37,408 nt of DNA, taken from an uncultured Clostridia bacterium (GTDB lineage: Bacteria; Bacillota; Clostridia; Oscillospirales; Oscillospiraceae). Within the stretch, counting starts at the first letter, position 1; each line of letters starts with the position of its first letter. Below are positions 9,621 to 18,432 of this stretch, piece after piece. The notes under the pieces were generated by a model. That model was given only the letters and a program-made list of their open reading frames with translations, did no database searches and was not told the DNA's origin. A program made the position numbers and the translations under genes. The DNA is taken from NCBI GenBank assembly GCA_946187035.1, contig CAMHPQ010000009.1, forward strand, positions 1 to 37,408, given 5' to 3'.

Positions 9621-10124
9621 ATGGACAAGCGTGTGAATAAGGAAAACTACTATCTTGACATTGCGGACGCAGTTCTGGGACGCTCAACCTGCCTGCGTCG
9701 GAAGTACGGCGCGATCATCGTCAAAAACGACGAGATTCTCTCCACCGGCTACAACGGTGCGCCCCGCGGACGTGTCAACTGCAATGAGCTGGGTTACTGC
9801 AATCGGGAGCAGCTGAAGATTCCCTCCGGCCAGCGCTATGAGCTCTGCCGCAGCGTTCATGCAGAGGCAAACGCCATCATCTCCTCTGCCCGACGGGATA
9901 TGATCGGCGGAACCCTCTATCTGGTTGGGCGGGACGCAAAGACCAATGAACTGCTGCACGACACCACCTCCTGTGCCATGTGCCGCCGGATGATCATCAA
10001 TTCCGGAATTGAGCGAGTTGTGGCGCGGATCGGCGAGCACGATTTGGTTGTCACCGACGTGCAGGAGTGGATTGACCAGGATGAATCCATCCAGCCCAAG
10101 GCGGAAAACTGCGAATTCTGCTGA
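9621..10124 (+). CDS. Cytidine/deoxycytidylate deaminase family protein (dCMP deaminase-like)
   Basis: CxRRKYGAIIVKND...HAEANAI...TSCAMCRRMIINSGI zinc-binding motifs. Confidence 0.88.
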   Translation: MDKRVNKENYYLDIADAVLGRSTCLRRKYGAIIVKNDEILSTGYNGAPRGRVNCNELGYCNREQLKIPSGQRYELCRSVHAEANAIISSARRDMIGGTLYLVGRDAKTNELLHDTTSCAMCRRMIINSGIERVVARIGEHDLVVTDVQEWIDQDESIQPKAENCEFC

Positions 10125-10164
10125 GCCACTCCCCCGCTTGAACCGAACGAAAAGGAAGCTGTTT

Positions 10165-11037
10165 ATGCATTTTGAACCTCTGACGCTGGAGGACATGGAA
10201 CGGGTGCGTCCGTACCTGACGCTGATCAAATCTCGAACCTGCGACTACACCCCTGGCTGCGTCTTTATCTGGCGCGACTTTTACCAAATGAAGAGCTGCA
10301 TCACGGAGCTGGGTTTCTTCTCCAAGCTTCACAATGAAAAAGGAGAGAAATACTACAATCTTCCCCTTTCCACAGAGCCTGAGAAAGCGCTCCTGGCGCT
10401 TTATGACTATGCTGTAAAGCCGCTGCGATTCTGCACGGTTCCGGAGAAATGGATTCCTACGCTGCAAACGCTCTTTCCGAACTGTCTCGTTGAGGAACAG
10501 AGAGACTATTATGACTATCTCTATCTCGCCTCTGATCTGATCGGTTTGCACGGAAAGAAATTCAGCGGGCAGCGCAATCAAATTAGTCAGTTTAAGCGCA
10601 ATGTGGAAAATTGGCGCTTTGAACGGTTAAGCGAAGAGAATCTGCAGGAGGTCAAGGAATTCTTTCTCGCCTCTGATTTTGTGAAAGATCCGAAAAACGA
10701 GTCTGCCCAGGAGGAGAGTCGAAAGGTTTTGGAGGTACTGGATCATCCGGAGGTTTACCGGATGCAGGGCGGCGTACTCTTTGCAGATAATAACGTTGTC
10801 GGGTTTTCCCTGGGTGAAATCGTCGGAGACACGCTTTTCGTTCACATTGAAAAGGCTGACCGAAACGTGAAGGGCGCTTACCAGATGGTGGTGAATCAGG
10901 CTGCCATTCATTTCTGCACGCCGGAGGTCGAATACATCAACCGCGAGGACGACATGGGAGATCCCGGGCTTCGCACCGCAAAACTGGCCTACCACCCCGT
11001 TGATCTGCTGAAAAAATATATCGTGACGATTCCATAA
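10165..11037 (+). CDS. DUF2156 domain protein (phosphatidylglycerol lysyltransferase C-terminal-like), no TM region
   Basis: MHFEPLTLEDMERVRPYLTLIKSRTCDYTPGCVFIWRDFY...GKKFSGQRNQISQFKRN...EYINREDDMGDPGLRTAKLAYHP. Start moved to ATG 10165. Confidence 0.85.
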   Translation: MHFEPLTLEDMERVRPYLTLIKSRTCDYTPGCVFIWRDFYQMKSCITELGFFSKLHNEKGEKYYNLPLSTEPEKALLALYDYAVKPLRFCTVPEKWIPTLQTLFPNCLVEEQRDYYDYLYLASDLIGLHGKKFSGQRNQISQFKRNVENWRFERLSEENLQEVKEFFLASDFVKDPKNESAQEESRKVLEVLDHPEVYRMQGGVLFADNNVVGFSLGEIVGDTLFVHIEKADRNVKGAYQMVVNQAAIHFCTPEVEYINREDDMGDPGLRTAKLAYHPVDLLKKYIVTIP

Positions 11038-11047
11038 ATATGATCCA

Positions 11048-11090
11048 GACCTTACACGGAACAATCTCTGTGTAAGGTCGTCTGTTTTTA
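11048..11090 (+). terminator. Rho-independent terminator
   Basis: GACCTTACAC...GTGTAAGGTC followed by GTCTGTTTTT. Confidence 0.8.
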
Positions 11091-11115
11091 TAGACTGTTT
11101 ATGGAGGAAAGGAAC

Positions 11116-11703
11116 ATGAAAAAAGCCATTTGTCTCGTCCTTGCAGCTTTGCTCACGTTGGGATTGACCGCCTGCGGAAAGCAGCAAGCTGTTGAACCCG
11201 GCGGTTCTCTCGCCCCGGAGCAGCCCGGAATGACTGCAGAGCTGGATGCGATATACAGACATTCCGCACTCGGGAACTACGCGGATATTCGTGATCTTGA
11301 CGCAGAATACAGCAGCGAACAGGCGGCGGCTGACGGATGCTTTGTGATCGCCCCTCTGGAGCGCAGCAATGAAGATCTCTACACAGATTTCATGCAGCGT
11401 TTTCAGAATCAGGAGGACGCCTTCATCCGCGTGACCCAGACCACGGTGGAGGGCGATCTGATCCTCACCGACGTCCTCTATGACAGCCAGACAAACTGTG
11501 TTTATCTGGTTCACGACGCCACCCGCGACGCCTTTTCTGCGGCCTCAGACCGCGTCATCACCCTGCGCACTTATACATCAACCGGGCAGTATGATTTGGA
11601 CGGGGATCTATACTGGATCGCATATAACGGGGATCTCGCGGATGTGGATCTCAGGAATGAATTCAGTCTGGACCAGGTCTTTGTGATTGCCGGCATCCAT
11701 TAA
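11116..11703 (+). CDS. Predicted lipoprotein of unknown function
   Basis: MKKAICLVLAALLTLGLTACGKQ lipobox signal peptide; GGAGG upstream of ATG 11116. Confidence 0.75.
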   Translation: MKKAICLVLAALLTLGLTACGKQQAVEPGGSLAPEQPGMTAELDAIYRHSALGNYADIRDLDAEYSSEQAAADGCFVIAPLERSNEDLYTDFMQRFQNQEDAFIRVTQTTVEGDLILTDVLYDSQTNCVYLVHDATRDAFSAASDRVITLRTYTSTGQYDLDGDLYWIAYNGDLADVDLRNEFSLDQVFVIAGIH

Positions 11704-11708
11704 AGAAA

Positions 11709-11741
11709 AAACAGCTGTAAACGTCATGTCTACAGCTGTTT
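11709..11741. terminator. Hairpin between convergent genes, possible bidirectional terminator
   Basis: AAACAGCTGTA...TACAGCTGTTT flanked by A-rich and T-rich tracts. Confidence 0.75.
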
Positions 11742-11753
11742 CTATTTCTCTGA

Positions 11754-12812
11754 TTATTTCTTGTCTTTCTTCCACCATTCATTGACCTGGGGCTTCTGCG
11801 GCTGGTAGCCCTGCTCCTGCTCAATGGGCGGCGCCATTTTGGAGGGATCGAAGTTCATGGGATCGAAGCCCGCCTCCGCCATGGAGTTCAGGATGCTGTT
11901 CATCATCTCGTACTGGCTCTGCAGCGACTGGATCATGTCTCTGGTCATGCAGAGGTTGGAGCCCACATAGGGATCCACCACGATACCCGCGTCCTGGGAG
12001 TGAAGCACAAGCTCCGAGTATTCCTTGAATCCCAGCTCCACACAGCCCATCTGCTTCCACTTAAACATCTGGGCACGATCGGTGAAAGCGAGGAAGTAAG
12101 CCTTTCCGCTCTCGGAACGGGCCTTGCCGAACTGGAGATGAACCTCCCCTTCCTTCGCGTTCTCGGGCTGCTTCTCCGGACGTTCCGCCGGGAAGTACAG
12201 AGGCGTGGCCAGCAAAGCTGCAGCCAGCTGCTGAGAATTTTCATCGCTCTGATCCTTCTGGTTCTTTTCGATGATCTGTCGCAGATTCTCCGCCAGCGCG
12301 CGCTGTGCCTCCTCCTTGGGATCCCGCTCGCTGAGCAGAATGTTCCAGTTGGGATAGGCCATGCGCAGAATATCCATGGTCTGCTTCAGGGGGTCTACGG
12401 TCTCGGAAAGCTCCGGGTTGGCGCAGATCACATAGTACACCGGGCGGGTCTTGCTGTTGCGCTCGGCACCCTGAGCACGCAGCTCCTCCAGCTTCGTCTG
12501 GATGCACAGCGCGATGCAGTAAGGTTTGGTGGAGGTGTCCCGCACGGCAACGGCGTAGGACTCGTTCCCCTCCTGATTGGGAAGCTTGCTGGACTCCAGA
12601 ATGCTCTGCAGACCGTAGGCATAGGCTGCTTCCGCTCTGCGGGCAGCCAGTTCCTCGTCGGTCATGGAGCCGTTGTCCTCAGGCTCAGTATAGACGCCTG
12701 CATTTTGCATTTCACGAATGGCACCGCGGCGAATCTCCTGAATGGCGTGGAACTGCATGCCTCTGCTTTTGTCCGCAGCGGCCAGCTCGTATAAATCCTG
12801 AAAACTACTCAT
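11754..12812 (-). CDS. SseB-family domain protein
   Basis: C-terminal half LLATPLYFPAERPE...AYFLAFTDRAQMFKWKQ...HSQDAGIVVDPYVGSNLCMTRDMIQSL resembles the SseB N-terminal domain. ATG at 12812 with GGAGG; the longer ORF upstream reads through a tRNA. Confidence 0.7.
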   Translation of the reverse strand: MSSFQDLYELAAADKSRGMQFHAIQEIRRGAIREMQNAGVYTEPEDNGSMTDEELAARRAEAAYAYGLQSILESSKLPNQEGNESYAVAVRDTSTKPYCIALCIQTKLEELRAQGAERNSKTRPVYYVICANPELSETVDPLKQTMDILRMAYPNWNILLSERDPKEEAQRALAENLRQIIEKNQKDQSDENSQQLAAALLATPLYFPAERPEKQPENAKEGEVHLQFGKARSESGKAYFLAFTDRAQMFKWKQMGCVELGFKEYSELVLHSQDAGIVVDPYVGSNLCMTRDMIQSLQSQYEMMNSILNSMAEAGFDPMNFDPSKMAPPIEQEQGYQPQKPQVNEWWKKDKK

Positions 12813-12880
12813 ATATAATTCCTCCGGTTGAAAGATCGAATTTAGGGCTTTGAAAAGATGAAACTTTCCAAAGCCCTTTT

Positions 12881-12964
12881 TGGTGCGGGTAACAGGGCTT
12901 GAACCTGCACGGTCTCCCACCAGAACCTAAATCTGGCATGTCTACCAATTCCATCATACCCGCA
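12881..12964 (-). tRNA. tRNA-Leu (anticodon UAG), CCA encoded
   Basis: Minus strand TGCGGGTATGATGGAATTGGTAGACATGCCAGATTTAGGTTCTGGTGGGAGACCGTGCAGGTTCAAGCCCTGTTACCCGCACCA; acceptor, anticodon and T arms pair. Confidence 0.95.
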
Positions 12965-12987
12965 TAATGCAAATTGCAAGCTTATTC

Positions 12988-13016
12988 ATTATAAAGAATT
13001 TTGTGACTTCTGTCAA
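12988..13016 (-). promoter_or_regulatory. Sigma-A consensus promoter for tRNA-Leu
   Basis: Minus strand TTGACA (13016-13011), 17 nt, TATAAT (12993-12988). Confidence 0.85.
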
Positions 13017-13064
13017 TCTTCTTTTGGAAAGACAGCAGGACGGAAAACTCCGCCCTGCTGTGAT

Positions 13065-14276
13065 TCACTGAATTTTCCGGCACTCCAGATAATAGCGCTT
13101 GTCCGGGCCAAGGCCGATGGAAAAGCTTTTTCTGGGAAAGGGGCCGCTGTTTGCGATGGAGGCAAACAATTCTTCCTTCTCAATGGGCGGCAGAAGCACA
13201 CCGCAGCTGTTCGGCGCGGAACAGAGCATGACGGTCTCGTCGTCACCGTGGATGTAGTCAATCTCTCCGCCGTGACGCTCCAAATACGTCCGGCAAAACT
13301 GCTCAACATTGCCGATCAGGGTGCCGATGGTCTCTCCTTTTGCCAGAAGCTTGCACTGCTTCTCCCCCGCCAGGAGTGTGATTTCCCTGCCGTTGGGATC
13401 GTACAGCTGCTGTTCTGCTTCCTGCAACCAGCACGCTGCGTCGGTTCCGAATAGCACCCGATGGATCGGCGCAAAGGTGATGGCAGGATCGTGGATGTTC
13501 ACCAACTCCACCAGCGCATACCGGGCGGGGTCCCGTTCCGCTTGCTCCGGCGTCAGATACTGTTTTTTCTCCATCCAGCAGTTCCTGGCAGCGGCGAGGC
13601 TGTGGTTGCCGTCCCCCACGGCAAACTCCACGGCATTCGCACCGACAACTTCAGCAACAACGCGTTTGAGCGTCTCTGCGCCTGCGCCGGAGATCTGTCG
13701 TCCCAGGAGATGGCCGCCTCCACCCATGAGTTCAAAATCATAGACCGGAGCCCCCGCCACATTCTGTGCGCACTGCATGACAGCATCGGCGGCATCATCC
13801 AAAAACAGCATTATATGCGGTATTTCCAGCAGCGCCTCGCTTCGCACACGCACACGAGGCGGAAGCCGTTCCTCCACCGTTCCCTCGGTTGCGCGGACTG
13901 GCGCATCGGTATTGGGACGATAATCGTAAGCCTCCAGGTCAATTCGCCCCACAAGGCCCCGTCGCACGACGCCGCTTACCAATCGGCGCTCCAGATAGAC
14001 GTAGCTCTGCTCCAATGTGCGGAACAGCCCGTCATCTACATAGCGGCGCATGGTCTGCTGGATCTTAGCAGTCGCAGCAGTCTCGTCACACCGTCCCAGA
14101 TAGTACTCCGGGAGAATCATACGGAGCGTGGAGGGCGCATCGCCGACGACCCGCTCCACCTCTTGCCAATACTCAGCATCGGAGGTAAACTGATCGCAGG
14201 CGATGACGCTCCAGCGATGGAAATCTACATTTGCAGGCAGCAAAATGTCTGCCGGCAGAAAGACTTCTGGAATCAC
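13065..14276 (-). CDS. DUF1015 family protein
   Basis: MIPEVFLPADILLPANVDFHRWSVIACDQFTSD...VEFAVGDGNHSLAAARNCW. GTG start overlapping glpK stop (GTGA). Confidence 0.85.
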   Translation of the reverse strand: MIPEVFLPADILLPANVDFHRWSVIACDQFTSDAEYWQEVERVVGDAPSTLRMILPEYYLGRCDETAATAKIQQTMRRYVDDGLFRTLEQSYVYLERRLVSGVVRRGLVGRIDLEAYDYRPNTDAPVRATEGTVEERLPPRVRVRSEALLEIPHIMLFLDDAADAVMQCAQNVAGAPVYDFELMGGGGHLLGRQISGAGAETLKRVVAEVVGANAVEFAVGDGNHSLAAARNCWMEKKQYLTPEQAERDPARYALVELVNIHDPAITFAPIHRVLFGTDAACWLQEAEQQLYDPNGREITLLAGEKQCKLLAKGETIGTLIGNVEQFCRTYLERHGGEIDYIHGDDETVMLCSAPNSCGVLLPPIEKEELFASIANSGPFPRKSFSIGLGPDKRYYLECRKIQ

Positions 14277-15778
14277 TTTTCGATCCAGTTCAGTGCGCGA
14301 TCCGCTGCACGCAGCCAGCCGTGGTGATACTTCTCGGCAGTCTCAGCATCCATGACGGGCTCAAACACACGGTCAGACTCACGGATGTTCTTGATATCCT
14401 CAATATCATTCCAGACGCCTACTGCGAGGCCTGCCAGGAAAGCAGCGCCGAAGGCGGTGGTCTCCACCATCTTCGGACGGTCAATGGGCTTGCGGATCAT
14501 ATCGGACTGGAACTGCATCAGGACGTTGGAGACGGAGGCACCGCCGTCCACGCGAAGGACGGAGATGTTGTCGCCGGCGTCGATGGCCATGGCGTCCAGC
14601 AGATCCTTGACCTGGTAAGCGATGCCCTCCAGAGCGGCGCGGCAGACATGTGCCTTCTTGGAGCCGCGGGTGAGACCCACGATGACGCCGCGGGCATACA
14701 TATCCCATCTGGGGGCGCCGAGGCCGGTGAAGGCGGAGACCAGATACACGCCACCGTTGTCCGGGACGGTCTCGGCCAGGATGTCGCACTCACGAGAGGT
14801 GGTGATGAGCTCCAGCTCGTCGCGCAGCCACTGAATGGAGCTGCCGGCGTTGAATACGCTGCCCTCCAGAGCATAGGTGGTCTTGCCCTTTACGGACCAG
14901 GCCACGGTGGTGACAAGGCCGCTGACGCTGCGGACGCTGCGCTCACCGGTGTTCAGAAGGGTGAAGCAGCCGGTGCCGTAGGTGTTCTTTGCCTGGCCGG
15001 GCTCGATGCAGGCCTGTCCCAGCAGAGCGGAGGTCTGGTCGCCGGCGCTGCCGCAGACCGGAACGCCTTCCAGCAGCTCGAGACCGGGCATATCAGCTGC
15101 AACGCGGCCATAAATCTGAGAGTTGGGAACGGGCTTCGGCAGCATGCACATGGGAATTCCCAGTTCCTCGCAGAGCTTCTCATCCCAGGTGAGGGTGTCG
15201 ATATCGAACAGCATAGTGCGGGCGCAGTTGGAATAGTCGGACACATGGGCCTTGCCGCCGGTCAGGTTCCAGATCAGCCAGCAGTCCACGGTACCGAACA
15301 GGAGCTCTCCACGCTCGGCGCGCTCGCGGGCGCCTTCCACGTTGTCGAGAATCCATTTGATCTTCGTGCCGGAGAAATAGGCGTCAATCAACAGACCCGT
15401 CTTATCCCGGATGTAGGCGGCCATGCCCTTGGCTTCCAGCTCGTCGCAGATGGGCGCGGTGCGGCGGCACTGCCATACGATGGCGTTATAGACCGGCTTG
15501 CCGGTGTTCTTGTCCCAGACGATGGTGGTCTCACGCTGGTTGGTGATGCCGATGCCGGCAATGTCCGTGGGAGACAGACCGCTCTTCTGGAAAGCTTCGC
15601 TCAGAGAGTGGAACTGGGATTCCAGAATGACCATGGGATCATGCTCGACCCAGCCGGGCTGCGGATAAATCTGCGGGAAGGGGTACTGCGCCAGGGAGAC
15701 GATGTTGCCCGTATGGTCAAATACGATGGCGCGGGAGCTGGTGGTTCCCTGGTCCAGTGCAATGACATAGCCGTTCAT
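14273..15778 (-). CDS. glpK: Glycerol kinase
   Basis: MNGYVIALDQGTTSSRAIVFD...GITNQRETTIVWD...GSAGDQTSALLGQ...LRVDGGASVSNVLMQFQSDM. Confidence 0.97.
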   Translation of the reverse strand: MNGYVIALDQGTTSSRAIVFDHTGNIVSLAQYPFPQIYPQPGWVEHDPMVILESQFHSLSEAFQKSGLSPTDIAGIGITNQRETTIVWDKNTGKPVYNAIVWQCRRTAPICDELEAKGMAAYIRDKTGLLIDAYFSGTKIKWILDNVEGARERAERGELLFGTVDCWLIWNLTGGKAHVSDYSNCARTMLFDIDTLTWDEKLCEELGIPMCMLPKPVPNSQIYGRVAADMPGLELLEGVPVCGSAGDQTSALLGQACIEPGQAKNTYGTGCFTLLNTGERSVRSVSGLVTTVAWSVKGKTTYALEGSVFNAGSSIQWLRDELELITTSRECDILAETVPDNGGVYLVSAFTGLGAPRWDMYARGVIVGLTRGSKKAHVCRAALEGIAYQVKDLLDAMAIDAGDNISVLRVDGGASVSNVLMQFQSDMIRKPIDRPKMVETTAFGAAFLAGLAVGVWNDIEDIKNIRESDRVFEPVMDAETAEKYHHGWLRAADRALNWIEK

Positions 15779-15797
15779 AAAAAAACCTCCAATTTCC

Positions 15798-15826
15798 TTG
15801 ACTAAGTACGTCAAATATATTAAAAT
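15798..15826 (+). promoter_or_regulatory. Sigma-A-like promoter for the hydrolase; -35 lies in a TTGAC-N7-GTCAA dyad
   Basis: TTGACT (15798-15803), 17 nt, TAAAAT (15821-15826); dyad 15798-15814. Confidence 0.6.
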
Positions 15827-15870
15827 GACGGTAGCTTTTTACAGTATACCACAAAGAAAGGAAGAAATCT

Positions 15871-16803
15871 ATGCCTACCTTCAATGAATTTACTTTTTTA
15901 TCAAATGACAAAGTTCACAATATTTTCTTCCGGGAATGTGTGCCGGACGGAAATATTCGCGGCGTGGTACAGATTGTACATGGCATTGCGGAGCATTCCA
16001 AGCGCTATGAGCATTTCATGAACTTCCTGGCCGAAAACGGCTTTGTCGCGGTGGCGGACGACCATCTGGGTCATGGCTACAGCATCGGCAGTGATCCCAC
16101 CGATCAGGGCTGGTTTGCCGAAAATGACGGTTGGATGACCGTTGTGAGAGACCTGAACAGCCTGCGCCTCATTGAGCAGGAAAAGTATCCCGGCCTCCCC
16201 TATTTCTTCCTTGGACACAGCATGGGCAGCTTCCTGACCCGTACTTATATCATCAACTACCCCGACGCCCTCACCGGTGCGGTGATCAGCGGCACCGGCC
16301 AGAACCCCGGCCCCGTCATTGCCGCGGGCAAGGCCATCGGCAAGGCTGATATTTCTGACAACGGCTCCAAGCATCTGAGCAATTTCATCCACAATATGGC
16401 TTTCGGCGCCTACAACAAGAAGTATGATCATCCGCGCACGGAGTTTGACTGGCTCTGCCGTGATACCGCCGTCGTGGACGCCTACATCGCCGATCCCCTC
16501 TCCGGCTTCCAGGAGACCGTCGGCCTGTTCGTCGATATGATGGGCGGCCTGCAGTATATCTGGAAGAGTGAGAACCTGAACCGCATGAACAAGGCCATGC
16601 CGGTCTACTTCATGTCCGGCGACATGGATCCCGTGGGTGACTACGGCAAGGGCGTGAAGAAGGTCTATGAGCGCTTCAAGAAGGTCGGCATGCGCGACGT
16701 GCAGATCAAGCTCTATCCCCAGGGCCGTCATGAGATGCTCAATGAGCTGAACAAAGACGAGGTTTACACCAACGTTCTCAACTGGCTGGAGAGCAAGATC
16801 TGA
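15871..16803 (+). CDS. Alpha/beta hydrolase (monoacylglycerol lipase / serine aminopeptidase S33-like)
   Basis: VQIVHGIAEHSKRYEHFMNFLAENGFVAVADDHLGHGYS...FFLGHSMGSFLTRTY (GHSMG nucleophile elbow)...MSGDMDPVG...GRHEMLNE. Confidence 0.92.
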   Translation: MPTFNEFTFLSNDKVHNIFFRECVPDGNIRGVVQIVHGIAEHSKRYEHFMNFLAENGFVAVADDHLGHGYSIGSDPTDQGWFAENDGWMTVVRDLNSLRLIEQEKYPGLPYFFLGHSMGSFLTRTYIINYPDALTGAVISGTGQNPGPVIAAGKAIGKADISDNGSKHLSNFIHNMAFGAYNKKYDHPRTEFDWLCRDTAVVDAYIADPLSGFQETVGLFVDMMGGLQYIWKSENLNRMNKAMPVYFMSGDMDPVGDYGKGVKKVYERFKKVGMRDVQIKLYPQGRHEMLNELNKDEVYTNVLNWLESKI

Positions 16804-16816
16804 GAATCCATCCAAT

Positions 16817-16857
16817 AAAAACATCGTACCGTTTCTTATCGGTACGATGTTTTTTTA
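16817..16857. terminator. Rho-independent terminator between convergent genes
   Basis: ACATCGTACC-gtttcttatc-GGTACGATGT then TTTTTTT. Confidence 0.88.
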
Positions 16858-18432
16858 TCCAATTGAGGCCAGCTTATAGACGAAAGATACGGAGCTGGTC
16901 ATGGTGTCGGTTCTCTGGGTGAAGATGTCGTATTCCTCTCCGAAGTCCAGCCAGGCGCGCAGACGGCCAGCCAGATTGTTCTGCCGGGCTGCGTTCAGAC
17001 TGTCCAGCTGGGCGTATTTCTGCGTTACGCCGAGGATGGTTTGGAGCCCGTTTGTCACGCTGGGATCCTGAATCTTTCCCAAATCATCAAACAAACCGCG
17101 GTTATCCTCCAGCGTCTGCAGCAAGGCCCGCAGACGCTCTGCAGTCTCAGGCAGGCGATCCATGGCTGCCTGTGCCTCCGGGGTGTCCAGATCTGTTTTC
17201 AGGGCATCCAGGGAGGGCTGAATCGCCACAGCATCCTCTGCCACCGTGACCACGTCCCGTACCTCCTGGTCGATCAGAGAAATCAGATTTACCAGCTGCT
17301 GGAACAGGTCGCAGCTGAGCAGCGCTTCCAGCCGCACCATATCGATCTGCTCCAGATCCGTCAAGAGCTTATGCATCTGTGCGATATTTTCCTCTGTGGC
17401 ATACCCGGCAAGCGTTTGGATCAGCGCCTCGTTTTCCTGATACAGCAGCGCTGCTTCCCCAACGGCGGAGATCAGGCTCTGTGCCTGCTCCATGTCCCCG
17501 TAGAGCATCTGGATCAGCTCCTGGATCTGCATGGAGGAAAAGGCGTTCATGACTGTCTCGATATCGGAGAAGACCTGCTTCACACCGGCAAGGCCTGCGG
17601 ATAGATCACCGCTGCTGAAGGCCTCCAGCGAGGAAAACGGCACAGCGGCGAACATCATGTTGCCCAAGGCGAAGTTTTCCACATCTGCGGAAATCATATA
17701 GGTGGTGTCTGCCATGGCGCCACTGAGGAAGGGCAGATTCAGCGCCTCGGTGCCGAGACTATCTGCCATGCCGGGAACACCGGTCAGAAGGATGATCCGG
17801 TGGGCGCCGTCGCCCAGCATGGAGCCGCCGATGACTTCCACGTTCTCAAATCCGTCCTCCGGCAGCAGCATCCCGCCCACCAGAAGAATCGGACAGGACA
17901 CCGTGTAACCGCCCGCGTCCTTCTTCAGGGTGTTCTCGGCAGAGATGGTCATGGTAACATGTCCGCTCTGGCCGGCGAGGTTTTCCGGAGCGATGGCTGC
18001 GCCGTCCAGTGTATAGGTTACGTTGAACTGCACCGGCGGATCATTGAAAGAATGTCCGCTGTAATAGAGATCCGTTCCGTCCAGATCCCAATAGATGCGA
18101 TCCGTTCCGGAGACGGGATACAGGTTCGTTTTCACGTCCTGAATCTGCGTCAGGTCGCTGGCGTCCTCGATCCGGACCTGCGGCAGATCCGAGTGGAGAT
18201 GATCCGTGACGCTCACCAGCTGCGTGGAGCCGTCAGCGGAAAGATTTACATAGACCGTCTCGGTTTTGGAGATCTGCACAGGCTGCGTTTCGGTGCTCTC
18301 CACCACATGGGATGCGGCGAGGTAGGTCTCCCCCGCTCGGTCAGATTCCACTCTGGGACTCAGGGAGATCAAACAGACTGCAGCCACCAGAACGAGACCC
18401 AGCAGGCGTCGGATGATTTCATTGTAACGCAT
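16855..18432 (-). CDS. Uncharacterised extracytoplasmic protein with N-terminal TM segment, partner of adjacent MMPL transporter
   Basis: MRYNEIIRRLLGLVLVAAVCLISLSPRVES N-terminal hydrophobic segment, then a long helical, Leu/Gln-rich C-terminal half. Start overlaps the MMPL gene end by 14 nt. Confidence 0.75.
   Translation of the reverse strand: MRYNEIIRRLLGLVLVAAVCLISLSPRVESDRAGETYLAASHVVESTETQPVQISKTETVYVNLSADGSTQLVSVTDHLHSDLPQVRIEDASDLTQIQDVKTNLYPVSGTDRIYWDLDGTDLYYSGHSFNDPPVQFNVTYTLDGAAIAPENLAGQSGHVTMTISAENTLKKDAGGYTVSCPILLVGGMLLPEDGFENVEVIGGSMLGDGAHRIILLTGVPGMADSLGTEALNLPFLSGAMADTTYMISADVENFALGNMMFAAVPFSSLEAFSSGDLSAGLAGVKQVFSDIETVMNAFSSMQIQELIQMLYGDMEQAQSLISAVGEAALLYQENEALIQTLAGYATEENIAQMHKLLTDLEQIDMVRLEALLSCDLFQQLVNLISLIDQEVRDVVTVAEDAVAIQPSLDALKTDLDTPEAQAAMDRLPETAERLRALLQTLEDNRGLFDDLGKIQDPSVTNGLQTILGVTQKYAQLDSLNAARQNNLAGRLRAWLDFGEEYDIFTQRTDTMTSSVSFVYKLASIG

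Noticed and set aside
12813-12920. N-terminal extension of the SseB-like ORF (MGDRAGSSPVTRTKKG...)
   Set aside because: This part is translated tRNA-Leu sequence; the real start is ATG 12812 with its own SD.
14231-15805. 524-aa plus-strand ORF antisense to glpK
   Set aside because: Shadow frame; starts inside DUF1015, runs through glpK, no recognisable domain.
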